The position numbers and the translations under genes were made by a program. A stretch of DNA of 39,459 bases, from contig NZAS01000080.1 of NCBI GenBank assembly GCA_002686195.1, positions 1 to 39,459 of the forward strand, read 5' to 3'. Under the pieces are notes generated by a model. That model did not search any database and was not told the origin of the DNA. It saw only the letters and a list, made by a program, of their open reading frames with translations. Below are positions 21,826-30,705 of this stretch, one piece after another. How positions within the stretch are numbered: position 1 is the first letter of the stretch; the number at the start of each line of letters is the position of its first letter. This DNA is from Candidatus Pacearchaeota archaeon (GTDB lineage: Archaea > Nanoarchaeota > Nanoarchaeia > Pacearchaeales > GW2011-AR1).

Positions 21826-24800
21826 TCAATACCCGGCCTCCAGGTACCCCAGTTCCGCTTCGAGATCGTCGAGCTCCGCTTGGGAAATGGCTGCATCAAT
21901 AGTTCCTGGAGGAAGCTGGCCTGGGCCCTTGAGAAGGTTGGCCTGTTGCGCCGCTGCTGCTTCTCGACGCTGCCTGTCGTAGGTAAAGAGAGTGTGTTCG
22001 GGCGCATCTTGGGGAGCGCACGAGTAGGACCCCACTTCCCTTCGAATTGAATTCCATGCCTCGGGGTGAGACTGGGCGGTGACTAAGGTCTTCCTTCCCG
22101 AAGGAGACCACACCGTGACCTGGTTTCCGTCACGGTAAAGATCGTAGAAATACCCACCCTTGCCAGGCACATGCCGCCTGTTCATCACCGATCCCCTCTG
22201 GGCTTCAGGAGTAGCGTTCCACCCACCGGGACAAACAACTTCTGGAGGCATGTGAACGGGACCGCGGTGACACCGATAGGTTCCCACCTCAGCGCTGATG
22301 GCGTTCACCATGGAGCGTCTCCGCACTTTCTTTCCAATGGCGCTCTCGTGCCCCGGAGGAGCATTTACAACGAAGATCTTTCCGCTCTCATGGAGTCGGT
22401 ATCCCCAGCCTCCACGTCCAGGAACTTCACGCCAGGGATCCTCCCTGCCCCCCGCTTGCAGTCGACGATCTCCGTCTTCAATGTATACGCCGTCGCCGCT
22501 ACAAATTCCAAGATCTGGCTGTCGAGAAGAGCCAAACTCGTCCTCGAGCCATCCCATTTCAGCCTCAAGTGAGGCGAGGTCCGACCCCATACCCGATACA
22601 GCAGGCGCGTGGCCACCTCCTGCAGGACCAATCTCAGATGTGATGGCTTCCCACTGGGGTCCGCTCGTCAACACGGCTCCAGGGGTGTGACCCCGGGGTG
22701 CTTCAACGATTGTGATTCGTCCGCTGGGCTCCTGAAGGTAACTCCACCCACCGTGCCCACTGACGTATCGGTGTCCAGAATCCGTTTGTGAGTTCTGGAG
22801 GGCTCGCGCTGCACGCCTTCGAGCTAGGCCGCGTTCATCGCGATCAGAAAGACCTGTTCCGGGACCATAGGTGATGGGAGCGTCAGGGATACCCTCGAGA
22901 TCGAATTGAGGTGGTCCAGCTGGAGGAGTCAGACCATGACGTTCAGCTCTACGGGCGGCAACTGTTGCCTTTCGCGCAGCTCTAGCGGCCTGTCTCTGTG
23001 CTTTCTTCGCAGCCCGCAGAGAACTGCGAGACTGGGAAATATCTGGAGCAGCCGATTCACTAGCTTGGCGCAACGCCGCCCGTTGATCGGCCTGTGCCTT
23101 TCGCAGGGCTTTACGCTCAGCCCGCATCCTTGCACGAGTCTCACGCATACCCGGACCCCGCTCTTCACGAATACGCTGGCGTTCTTGACGAAGCGTCTCT
23201 TGCTGTGAACGCAGCTGTGTCTTGGCTTCCCGAACCTGCGGTCCATGCCTGGAGGATTCAGCGCGGGCTGCCTGAGAAGCGCTCCACTGGGTACGAATAG
23301 CGGTACCTGTAGCCTGGGCTCCCTTCTGGATTCCTTTGCCTGTGGCGCGAGCCACCTTGGCTGTCCCTTGGCCCAGGTTCGAGAAGAAGTTCTTGATGGC
23401 ATCCCAGAAACCAGCGAATTCATCGCCCTGACCATCGGGAATACTGGCGCCATAGGTAGCCGCACGGCGTACAAAGAATCCCAGGTAAGGCTGACGCTCT
23501 CCAACTGCCTCGGCCCCAAAATACAGACTTGGGTCAGGACGAGTCTGAGGGTAGCCGTAGTTCTCAATGTAAGAAGCGCCCGCAGGAGAACTCAACAGAA
23601 GGGAATCTTCCGATCCTGGGTAGGCATCTTCCTTCGTCGCTTCGTCCGGCTGCGTCTGCATACCGGCACTCTCGAGCTTCCCTTCGAGCTTGTCGATACG
23701 ACGCTCGATTCTCTCCCGTCTACGTTCCCGGGTGATGTATGGGAGCTTGGCTTTGAGCCTCGCCAAACGACGACGAATGCGATTCGCCCGCCTGGTGCTC
23801 ATTCCATAGAAATCTATCGCCGCAAAGAGGTCTGCATCGAGGGCCTCTCCGAAGGCCTCTCCCATGTTCTCTCCCATCTCCCGAAGCCACTCCTCTTCCT
23901 CGGCCTCTTCTTGGGCATCCAGGGCCTCCTCGTCGGGGAGCGCGGCTTCCTTCTTGACCTCGGTATCCGCAGCCTCTTGTTCGTGGGCCTCGGCTTCAGC
24001 TTCGACAACCTTGGCCTTTGCCTTCCGCGTCTTTCCGATCTTCCCCTTGATCCGCTTGATTGCCTTTTCAATCTGCTGGACTCGCATCTGCAGCCACTTC
24101 ACCCGAAGACCGGACTTTCCAGCATCCTCGAGCTCTCCAAGAGTCTTCTCGGCCTTCCGTAGCCGCTGCTTCTTTCTCTTCAACCGCTGGCGAAGGGTAG
24201 CCTTGGATACCTTGAAGATGCCGTAACAATCGTCGAAAGCAAACCCACCGAAAACGGCTTCAAAGTCGCCTCCCAGTACATCGGCTGCCACACCGATCTC
24301 GTCGGCACCCATCAATGGTGATTCTTCAGCTTCGTCGGAATCATCTCCGAAGTTGTAGGCGCTTGAGATCATCTTCTGGGACAAGGCCTCAAATTGCTTT
24401 CCGAGCACTCCGGAAGAGGTCTTGTCCTTGTAGGCGTACCAATTGAGAAGACTCTGTTCCTCGGGGGAAACGTACCCGAAAGCCCCCTGGTGAGATTCTC
24501 GAACGGCGCGAATGACCGAACTCTCAAGGCGCTTCGCGTGACGATCCTCGTCTTCCGCAGCCAGGACGATCTGTTGGGAGAGCTGATCCTCTCCCATGAC
24601 AGCCGCCTTAGCAGCCTTCTTCTTCAGTCTCCCAGCACGCAAACGATGAACACGCGCAGCCCCAAGGAAGCTGTTTGCTTCCCCCACAAAATCGGCTGCA
24701 TCGGGGTTTCCCCGAAAAGCAGCGTCCTCAATGACCAGAGCCGCAAGGGTGTCTCGGGCCGCGTGTTGAGCCGCGTCCCGAGCCACCTTGTGCTTGACTC

Positions 24801-24834
24801 CAGTGAGAGGATTGACAGCAGTCACGAGTGCCAT
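21826..24834 (-). CDS. Giant structural protein with helical modules and three C-terminal repeats
   Basis: 1002 aa, the largest product here. The N-terminal half holds two basic helical modules: TLRQRLKRKKQRLRKAEK (about 210-260) and STRRANRIRRRLARLKAKL (about 345-395). The second matches modules in the 32973, 31101 and 27709 proteins. An Ala/Glu/Lys-rich acidic linker lies between them, and a long Arg/Gln/Ala coiled coil spans about 520-640. Three tandem repeats of about 65 residues follow (G-[HRK]-GG-[WY]-x-Y-x-L ... [IV]-x-[IVW]-x-[AS]-P-x-G ... I-x-x-E-[IV]-G). LEAEMGWLEDEFG lies before the second repeat and LEAELGYLEAGY is the C terminus. GAGGTGA precedes ATG 24834. Likely scaffold, inner-core or vertex protein. 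Confidence 0.85.
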   Translation of the reverse strand: MALVTAVNPLTGVKHKVARDAAQHAARDTLAALVIEDAAFRGNPDAADFVGEANSFLGAARVHRLRAGRLKKKAAKAAVMGEDQLSQQIVLAAEDEDRHAKRLESSVIRAVRESHQGAFGYVSPEEQSLLNWYAYKDKTSSGVLGKQFEALSQKMISSAYNFGDDSDEAEESPLMGADEIGVAADVLGGDFEAVFGGFAFDDCYGIFKVSKATLRQRLKRKKQRLRKAEKTLGELEDAGKSGLRVKWLQMRVQQIEKAIKRIKGKIGKTRKAKAKVVEAEAEAHEQEAADTEVKKEAALPDEEALDAQEEAEEEEWLREMGENMGEAFGEALDADLFAAIDFYGMSTRRANRIRRRLARLKAKLPYITRERRRERIERRIDKLEGKLESAGMQTQPDEATKEDAYPGSEDSLLLSSPAGASYIENYGYPQTRPDPSLYFGAEAVGERQPYLGFFVRRAATYGASIPDGQGDEFAGFWDAIKNFFSNLGQGTAKVARATGKGIQKGAQATGTAIRTQWSASQAARAESSRHGPQVREAKTQLRSQQETLRQERQRIREERGPGMRETRARMRAERKALRKAQADQRAALRQASESAAPDISQSRSSLRAAKKAQRQAARAARKATVAARRAERHGLTPPAGPPQFDLEGIPDAPITYGPGTGLSDRDERGLARRRAARALQNSQTDSGHRYVSGHGGWSYLQEPSGRITIVEAPRGHTPGAVLTSGPQWEAITSEIGPAGGGHAPAVSGMGSDLASLEAEMGWLEDEFGSSRQPDLGICSGDGVYIEDGDRRLQAGGREDPWREVPGRGGWGYRLHESGKIFVVNAPPGHESAIGKKVRRRSMVNAISAEVGTYRCHRGPVHMPPEVVCPGGWNATPEAQRGSVMNRRHVPGKGGYFYDLYRDGNQVTVWSPSGRKTLVTAQSHPEAWNSIRREVGSYSCAPQDAPEHTLFTYDRQRREAAAAQQANLLKGPGQLPPGTIDAAISQAELDDLEAELGYLEAGY

Positions 24835-24860
24835 GACTTCACCTCACACCTAGAGTTGAA

Positions 24861-25679
24861 CTACCACCAGCGATTGGCCGAGGCCTTCTTGCGACTACGA
24901 GTGGACTTCCGCTTCGTCGTCTTCCGACTCTTGGGCTTGGCATCAACCAGCTTCGAGCAGGCCGCCTTCTTGGGCGCACCAGGTCCGCGAAGCTGCTGAC
25001 CCTGCTTGGTGTTCAGAAAGTTGCACACAGCGGTCTGCTGAGTGCGGGTCATCTTCTTGAAGGGCTTTCCGGCCCCACCAGAGATCTTCCGCACGGTGCC
25101 GGGGCCCGTGGGACCACCGCCAACAGTGAAAGACTTGACCCGGTATCCCTTGGACAAGAAGTAGGGCTTCTTGCTCTTCAGGCTGATCCCGCGGTAGGTG
25201 GCCTTCATGCCAAGCGCTGCCGCCTTGCCCTTGCCCTTGCCGCGACGAGTCGAGGCACGAACACCCTTGTACTTGGCGAGGAAACGCTTGTACCTGGTGT
25301 GAGCGTCGCCGGTCTTGTAGTCACTCGGCTTCTTGATTCCACCCTTGGCCTTGATTCGGCCACTGGCGATGGCACGAACGACCTTCGCTGCCCGCTTCTT
25401 CCAGGAGTCAGGCACCTTCTTCACGCTCTTGCGCTTGCCCTTGGCCTTGAGGCCGACGTAGGCTTTGCGAGCCGTCTTCCTGGTCTGGCCCTTTCGCGTC
25501 GAAGTGCGCTTCGCGGGCTTCTTCGCAGAAGCCGCCTTGGCCTTGCTGTAGATGATGTTGAGCTGAGCAACGGTCTTCTTCTGCAGAGATGCTTTCGCCT
25601 TGGACTTGTCCTTGGTGTCACTCATCCGCAGAATGGCGGTGATCAGGCCGGCTTTCTTAGTGGGTCGTTTCGATGGCAC
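24861..25679 (-). CDS. Highly basic protein, DNA-condensing candidate
   Basis: 272 aa with GTG start at 25679, seven bases after GGAGG. Lys and Arg dominate throughout, with histone-tail-like runs (KKPAKRTSTRKGQTRKTARK) at about 57-76 and KSRKTTKRKSTRSRKKAS at the end. Two less charged islands look folded: about 155-190 (GMKATYRGISLKSKKPYFLS) and a Cys-containing region near 225-250 (AVCNFLNTKQGQQL, KKAACSKLV). No membrane span. It probably neutralises packaged DNA, by analogy with viral core proteins; no specific family recognised. Confidence 0.8.
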   Translation of the reverse strand: MPSKRPTKKAGLITAILRMSDTKDKSKAKASLQKKTVAQLNIIYSKAKAASAKKPAKRTSTRKGQTRKTARKAYVGLKAKGKRKSVKKVPDSWKKRAAKVVRAIASGRIKAKGGIKKPSDYKTGDAHTRYKRFLAKYKGVRASTRRGKGKGKAAALGMKATYRGISLKSKKPYFLSKGYRVKSFTVGGGPTGPGTVRKISGGAGKPFKKMTRTQQTAVCNFLNTKQGQQLRGPGAPKKAACSKLVDAKPKSRKTTKRKSTRSRKKASANRWW

Positions 25680-25744
25680 TGTGGCCTCCAGATTGGTTTT
25701 GAAAGTGCCGCGTTACGAGAAAGCGGTCAAGGGAATGAAGTCTT

Positions 25745-26101
25745 CTATCCGATTTTCAGATTTTGGACGAGGGAAACAAGATCATCCCGACGCGTACGCG
25801 TCAAGATTCGATCGGTAGGGTCTACAGAGGAGTCATGTTCAGCAAGGTAAGCGATGAGCTCGGCCTTGGTGGCGGTCTCGAGAAAATCGTCGCTCGGTCC
25901 GGACGGAGCCGGAAGCGCCTTCGCTACAGTCGAAGCGTTCATCGCCGCTTGTTGAGCCATCATGGCTACCCGTGAAGCGGCTGGACCGGGACCTGTAGAA
26001 ATCGCAAGCGCACCGGGTGCTGCCTGGTTCGGTTGAGACTGCTGGGAATTTAGTGCTGCTGCATTCTGCTGGATGAGAACCCGCATATTCGCTCTGCTCA
26101 T
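25745..26101 (-). CDS. Small protein with C-terminal SAP/HeH-like helical motif
   Basis: 118 aa. Residues 1-65 are low complexity, rich in Ala, Gln, Asn and Pro. The C-terminal part (about 71-117) reads LETATKAELIAYLAEH ... TRTRRDDLVSLVQNL, a helix-extended-helix pattern like SAP/HeH-type DNA-binding motifs, in which a short helix, a loop and a second helix with a K/R-x-E/D-L start are typical. It is only suggestive. The ATG overlaps the upstream stop (ATGA). A DNA-associated virion protein is possible. Confidence 0.75.
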   Translation of the reverse strand: MSRANMRVLIQQNAAALNSQQSQPNQAAPGALAISTGPGPAASRVAMMAQQAAMNASTVAKALPAPSGPSDDFLETATKAELIAYLAEHDSSVDPTDRILTRTRRDDLVSLVQNLKIG

Positions 26102-26484
26102 TGGGAAATCCTTGTGATCAAAAGAGTGGCCAGTGCTGTAGTGCCTACCCCTACCACTCGTTTTCCTCGGGGGGTAGACATGAGTTCAATGGCCTTTGTG
26201 GCCTGGGGAGCCGCGCTTCCAAAAAGAAGACCCATTACCACGTCCCGACCCCGCGTATCCTTCCTTTGAGGAGGAGCTTGACGATTCGACTTTCGAATAG
26301 ATCGGGGACGATACACTGTGGGTGACTCCTGGAACCCATCAACCATAGCAGGATTCGGGTACCTTTTGGCAACCCGGTACGCACGTTGTGCACGTTGACA
26401 CTGCGGATCCACGTCGCCATCCAGAACTCTCTGGACAATCTCGTGGCTTTCTCTGATGGTTTCTGGGGTTGGCATTGGGATCAA
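26098..26484 (-). CDS. Small C-terminally hydrophobic protein, 128 aa
   Basis: Starts at ATG 26484, overlapping the upstream stop as ATGA. The N-terminal 50 residues are helical and charged (PETIRESHEIVQRVLDGDVD), the middle is basic and Pro-rich (RPRSIRKSNRQAPPQRK). That middle contains RSIRKS, a weak relative of the SIR motif. The C-terminal 45 residues contain two moderately hydrophobic stretches (VVMGLLFGSAAPQA and VVGVGTTALATLLI), the second probably membrane-associated. No family recognised. Confidence 0.75.
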   Translation of the reverse strand: MIPMPTPETIRESHEIVQRVLDGDVDPQCQRAQRAYRVAKRYPNPAMVDGFQESPTVYRPRSIRKSNRQAPPQRKDTRGRDVVMGLLFGSAAPQATKAIELMSTPRGKRVVGVGTTALATLLITRISQ

Positions 26485-27707
26485 TAGTAATAGTTCGAAG
26501 AACCGTGTTCGGCCTCAACGGTTTCAGGAGAAGCCAGCTTGCGACGTTGCGGCGCAACCTTCCACATTGGGTTTCGCCAGATGTGCTTCAACTTCTCGAG
26601 AAGATCTTCACTCGGGGAAGACTTGTACTCCTGGAGAGTCATCTGGTAGTTGCGTGCCGGTCCCGGCCTGCCGCTCCCACCAGCACCACGCTTGCTCGGA
26701 ACTGCCTGCGTAGTCACGGTAGCAGCTGAAGCCTTGGAGCTTGGCGGGCCCGAAGAGGAGACACCCCTCCGACTCTCAAGACCAGACTGTCGCTTGGAAA
26801 GACGAGCTGCTGTCCTGGTGTCCCGGCGCGTCTGCCTGCCCGACTGCCGAGCAGATCTTCGAGATTGACGCGATGATTGACGAGAAGACCTTCGAGACTG
26901 ACGAGCTGATTGCCTTTCCCCGCGGCGACTCCTCCTGGCACTGCGGCGAGCCCTGCCTCTGGCGCCACCAAGTCCATCGAGATCCCATCCGAGATCGTCA
27001 TCATCGTCATCGAAATCATCATCTCCCATCATGTCCTCGATCTCGTCCATATCGAAATCTTCGATACCCGATCGTTCAATGATGTAGGGACTGAACAAGT
27101 CGTCCACCTGTTCCACGGGACTCATGTAGCTCATTGCTACGTCTGAATATCCCTCGGGACCGTAGTCGGACTCTTCCATCATCTGCGCATAATGCGGATC
27201 CAGGGCGAGAGATCCATAGACCTGGTCTACATCTTCCTCAACCATTGCCAAAAGTTCAGGATCTATCCCCGCAAGAATGTCCTCGTCATCGTGTCCCAGA
27301 GCCCCCTCTGCGTAGGGGTTGTAGCCCGGAAGCGCCCCTTCCTCATCTTCCATTTCGATGTAGGGATTGTAGAGGTACTGACTCATGTTGGACGAACCAT
27401 CAGCAGCAGTGGTAAACGCTGCCCTACGGTGTCCAGCTTTGGACTCGAGGCGAGCAATGCGCTTCTGAAGGTTCTTGATCCGGCGGTCAGCCCGACGCGT
27501 CTTCTTCCCAGCCGCCTGGCGCATCTGCTGCCTCTGACGAAAACTCGCGAGCTTCGTCTTCAGCCGAGCAATGCGAAGGTGAACAGGGAGAGTCGAGGCC
27601 CCTCCAGCGCCCTTGGCTACGGCTCCCGCGCCAAAGGATTCCTGCCACAACGGCTGACTGTCAAAAGTCAAGGACATGAGATATGGATTTTGAGTCTGGT
27701 GGGGCAT
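26481..27707 (-). CDS. Polyampholytic protein with Asp-rich block and Arg/Ser/Gln repeats
   Basis: 408 aa. It begins MPHQTQNPYLMSL, sharing the NPYL-x-SL start with the 3449-4654 protein. A basic helical module (RIARLKTKLASFRQRQQMRQ to RIARLESKAG, about 45-92) is followed by Tyr/Glu/Asp-rich words (YNPYIEMEDEEG, YNPYAEGALG), an Asp block (MMGDDDFDDDDDDLGW, about 231-246) and an Arg/Ser/Gln repeat region (about 258-300, units such as RRSARQS). A Pro/Ser linker and a C-terminal SSNYYY finish it. No membrane span. Probably disordered and multivalent, acting as internal scaffold or core protein (inference). Confidence 0.85.
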   Translation of the reverse strand: MPHQTQNPYLMSLTFDSQPLWQESFGAGAVAKGAGGASTLPVHLRIARLKTKLASFRQRQQMRQAAGKKTRRADRRIKNLQKRIARLESKAGHRRAAFTTAADGSSNMSQYLYNPYIEMEDEEGALPGYNPYAEGALGHDDEDILAGIDPELLAMVEEDVDQVYGSLALDPHYAQMMEESDYGPEGYSDVAMSYMSPVEQVDDLFSPYIIERSGIEDFDMDEIEDMMGDDDFDDDDDDLGWDLDGLGGARGRARRSARRSRRGERQSARQSRRSSRQSSRQSRRSARQSGRQTRRDTRTAARLSKRQSGLESRRGVSSSGPPSSKASAATVTTQAVPSKRGAGGSGRPGPARNYQMTLQEYKSSPSEDLLEKLKHIWRNPMWKVAPQRRKLASPETVEAEHGSSNYYY

Positions 27708-27708
27708 T

Positions 27709-30039
27709 TCAGTAGACCTCCGGGCCTACCCTCCTCGGAGGGGGAAAGGGTGGATCATCGCCGTAGGGGAAATCGTCCCCCATATAGCCAACCGATGGAC
27801 AGCGTTGCTGATATCCGCTGGCATCAGTGTAATGGGTGTTCGGAGGGCTACACGGATCAACGGGCGCAGACTGGACCGGGGGGACCTGGCGAGACCGGGA
27901 AGGCTGGCGCCGACGCCAAGGACCTCTTGGATGCTGCTGCATGGGAGTCTGCGGCACCTGTCTCGAGCGCTCCTGCAGTCCTTCAGATCGTTGCATCCTT
28001 GTGCGGTTTCTTTGCCGAAGCTCCTGGCGGGCGGCTCGTACCAATTTGGACGACCTTTGGCCTCGAGATCGAGCAAGCTGCTGAAGATTCGATCGGTTCA
28101 TCCGCGGGATACCGTAATAAAGGCGTTTTCGCTGGTTACCGGTCAACTTCCCGCGCTGCGTAATGAGCTGGGAAACGGTGTACTGGTACTGTCGCCCGTA
28201 TTCATCGTCACCCACGAAATCCTGGGGCTCGGTATGCTGGGCCACCTGGGACAAGGCCTCTTCGGGGGAGTAGAAATGCTCCACCTGGTGAAGATCGGCC
28301 GCGAACACATCGAGCAATGTCGGGTCTCCAGGAACTTCGTACCCAAGCTCGGCCCCGTAGAGAGCCACGTCGCCCTTGACTGCATCCGTGTGTACCGGAC
28401 GCTTCTTGATAGCGATCACCAACACGGCCGGACCTTTCTTCTTGGCTGTCTTGGGACGAACCCGTCCGTAATCGAGACCAACGCTGTCCGACTTCCTATC
28501 GAAAATCTTGTCGATAGCGGAGGCCTTCTTCGCAAGCCGTTGGAGAGTTTGCTGTACCTTCCCCGGGGATTCTCCTTCCGGAGAAGCCAGAAGTACCTGG
28601 ATAGCCTCGTGAGTCTTCGCTCTTACCTGGGCGTGGGTCTTGTCGGTTTCCTCGGAATCTGGGTCTTGCGCTGCGGACGTCTCCTCGACAGCTTCCTCAA
28701 CCTCCCCTTCCTCGTCTTCCTGGGCGAGATCTGCATCCACTGAATCGAGCAACTCGTCAACATCAGCGCCAAATTCATCGAGCTCGTCACCATCTCCATG
28801 ATGGGCGGGTCCCGAAGAAGCCAACGCACCGAGTTGCGACCTCGAAGCCTTCTTCGCCAAGCGACGTTTCTTCTTATTGGGACGACGACGGCGCCTGCCA
28901 CTTCCCCCCAGAACATCGGAATCATCGTCCATCGCGAGAACATCTTCTTGACTCAAGTCAATGCCCCACGCATCCACATCGTCACCAAAGACAAGCTCCA
29001 GCTCCTCGTCAGCGTTTCCGTAGTAGTCGTGTTCAATGTCTCCATTGAGGTAACCCACGGTTTCGGCCCGAAGGTCGGCTACCAGGTCTTCCTGTGAATC
29101 GCCGTAGGCACCCGGCATTCCAGACCACACATTGGCCATCTGCTGCTCGAGAGCACGCTGGTCCATGTGGTAGGCCTGTTGCTGCAACCGCTTGGCGTCA
29201 GCCGAAGCTGTCGCGGTGTACTGTGGCTGCTGGGGATAGGCTGGCAGAGCAATTCGCGAAGGGAGTTGGCTCTGCTGGTAGTAGGGATCCTGGTAGTAGG
29301 GATCCTGGTACTGCTGCTGGTAAGGCTGCTGCTGCTGCATGTAGACCGGACGATCTTTGTAGACCGTCCGCGTGCGGTAGACAACCTTGGGAGAGGTGGT
29401 TCTCCGTCGAGAAGAAGTGGACTTCCGATAGGCCGCCGGAACCACGTACTTGCTCTGTGAGGGGCTCTTGATTCGGTAGCGGACGTATTTCTCAGGACTC
29501 GATAGCCCCGAACGGTCGACACCCTTGCGGCCCATCTTGTCCCAGATCTTCACCAGGCGCTTGAACTTCCGGTCGCACTTCTTCACCCGCGACTGCAATC
29601 TCTTCTCTTTTCGCCAGCGGATTCCAGAGCCCTTTCCGGCAGCGAGGAGCTCACGGCAATGCTTGAACCGCGACAGAACCTTTCCATAGCGCTTTCGGAT
29701 CCGGGCCTGGCGTCGAGCGCTCACACCGAAACCATCCTCATCATAGCCAAGCTCGTCTTCGAGCTCATCAAGTTCCACTCCGATCTCTTCTCCACCCATC
29801 TCTTCGAGAAGGTGATCAAGGCTCGGCCCGTATTCAATCCCTTGTGGGTGAACGACGTAGTCGGAACCCAGCAAAGCTGTGACTTCTTCGCCATTTAGAA
29901 TTCGTCCAGAACTCGTCGTCGCACCAGGCTTCACGATGACAGTTTCGCCATAAGAAACCAGGTTGGTTTCAGGGAACACTCCATCCACGGAGAGCTTGCC
30001 AGCGATCGCTCGAACATCGGCGGGTTTCATTTGGCTCAT
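27709..30039 (-). CDS. Large polyampholytic structural protein with FG-x-S-x-RR module
   Basis: 776 aa from ATG 30039 behind GAGGAGCGTGCA. The N-terminal 90 residues look folded. LDELEDELGYDEDGFGVSAR (about 94-113) runs straight into a basic helical module (RRQARIRKRYGKVLSRFK onwards), the same acidic-to-basic transition as in the capsid-like protein at 32973. Then come Tyr/Gln repeats (QDPYYQDPYYQQ, encoded by a 15-base tandem repeat), an acidic block with several DEFG-type words, and a Lys/Arg patch. A possibly folded segment (about 545-600, VLVIAIKKRP, DVALYGAELGYEVPG) and a basic, Pro/Arg-rich C terminus finish it. No membrane span. Probable inner structural or scaffold protein. Confidence 0.85.
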   Translation of the reverse strand: MSQMKPADVRAIAGKLSVDGVFPETNLVSYGETVIVKPGATTSSGRILNGEEVTALLGSDYVVHPQGIEYGPSLDHLLEEMGGEEIGVELDELEDELGYDEDGFGVSARRQARIRKRYGKVLSRFKHCRELLAAGKGSGIRWRKEKRLQSRVKKCDRKFKRLVKIWDKMGRKGVDRSGLSSPEKYVRYRIKSPSQSKYVVPAAYRKSTSSRRRTTSPKVVYRTRTVYKDRPVYMQQQQPYQQQYQDPYYQDPYYQQSQLPSRIALPAYPQQPQYTATASADAKRLQQQAYHMDQRALEQQMANVWSGMPGAYGDSQEDLVADLRAETVGYLNGDIEHDYYGNADEELELVFGDDVDAWGIDLSQEDVLAMDDDSDVLGGSGRRRRRPNKKKRRLAKKASRSQLGALASSGPAHHGDGDELDEFGADVDELLDSVDADLAQEDEEGEVEEAVEETSAAQDPDSEETDKTHAQVRAKTHEAIQVLLASPEGESPGKVQQTLQRLAKKASAIDKIFDRKSDSVGLDYGRVRPKTAKKKGPAVLVIAIKKRPVHTDAVKGDVALYGAELGYEVPGDPTLLDVFAADLHQVEHFYSPEEALSQVAQHTEPQDFVGDDEYGRQYQYTVSQLITQRGKLTGNQRKRLYYGIPRMNRSNLQQLARSRGQRSSKLVRAARQELRQRNRTRMQRSEGLQERSRQVPQTPMQQHPRGPWRRRQPSRSRQVPPVQSAPVDPCSPPNTHYTDASGYQQRCPSVGYMGDDFPYGDDPPFPPPRRVGPEVY
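29276..29305. repeat. 15-base tandem duplication inside a coding region
   Basis: The unit TGGTAGTAGGGATCC occurs twice in a row and encodes the repeated QDPYY units of the 27709-30039 protein. Exact identity suggests a recent slippage duplication. Confidence 0.85.
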
Positions 30040-30093
30040 TGCACGCTCCTCGAGGAACAAATCGAGTTTACACTAACCGGTGCAGTGAAGGAA

Positions 30094-30705
30094 TCAAAGG
30101 CCACGAAGTTCACAGACGAATTTGGTGACCACATTGCATGAGAAGGCACCCCAAAGAGCGGGCACTCTTTCCCCGGCATTGGCGGCCCGAACGAAGGTAG
30201 TAGCGAACTGTGGGATCTGGAATGTGATGTTACACGCGTTCTCGGGAACCATGTGGTCACACCCCTCCGGAAGGTTCGTGTTTACACCAGCTACAGGGTA
30301 ATCCAGGAAGTTGACAAGGCGCGTACGTCCAATCAAATCCAACGTCCAGGAGAAAAACAAAACCATCCCCGCGGGAAGTTGGCTAGTTATATCCGCGGTG
30401 ACCACTTCCCAATTTCCTACAGCGAGCTCGGCAGAAAGCCCCTGGCCCACCTGGAACACCCGCGTCGTAACGCCACCCCACGCGTTCCCGCATTGCACTT
30501 CAATGGTTACCGAATCTCCGACGTTATTGACAGCAGCCCCCGTGCACGCAATCGAAAGCGTCTTGGGGCCAAACCCAGGCTCCGACATGGGTGGACGCCC
30601 ACTCCAGATGCGGATCCGTTCCCCTTGCGAGGGCCCACGGAATAGACCGCCCGTACGCACCCCACTTGCGAGTTCCGGTGCTGTAGTGAGGGGGTATCGT
30701 GCCAT
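30094..30705 (-). CDS. Beta-rich capsid-like protein (distant paralogue 4)
   Basis: 203 aa. Composition is typical of a beta-sandwich structural protein, with many Val/Thr/Gly strands. The C terminus (GAFSCNVVTKFVCELRGL) resembles the SC-x-[LV]-[VLI]...E strand that ends the other capsid-like proteins here, and the stretch LPAGMVLFFSWTLDL and the central strands fit the same fold. The N-terminal GVGGL signature is absent or changed, so homology is likely but not certain. The upstream TAA and this ATG (30705) are adjacent. AAGGAAA is the likely ribosome binding site. Confidence 0.8.
   Translation of the reverse strand: MARYPLTTAPELASGVRTGGLFRGPSQGERIRIWSGRPPMSEPGFGPKTLSIACTGAAVNNVGDSVTIEVQCGNAWGGVTTRVFQVGQGLSAELAVGNWEVVTADITSQLPAGMVLFFSWTLDLIGRTRLVNFLDYPVAGVNTNLPEGCDHMVPENACNITFQIPQFATTFVRAANAGERVPALWGAFSCNVVTKFVCELRGL

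Noticed and set aside
23245..24162. Plus-strand open frame of 305 codons
   Set aside because: It is antisense to the 1002-aa gene, whose product has internal repeats and motifs shared with others.
25680..25744. TTGACC as a -35 element ahead of the 25745 gene
   Set aside because: No acceptable -10 element lies 16-18 bases from it, and it sits between two genes of the same operon, reading towards a gene that already starts upstream.
27192..28743. Plus-strand open frames 27192-28163 and 27805-28743
   Set aside because: Both overlap each other and the minus-strand structural genes; no ribosome binding site or family signal.
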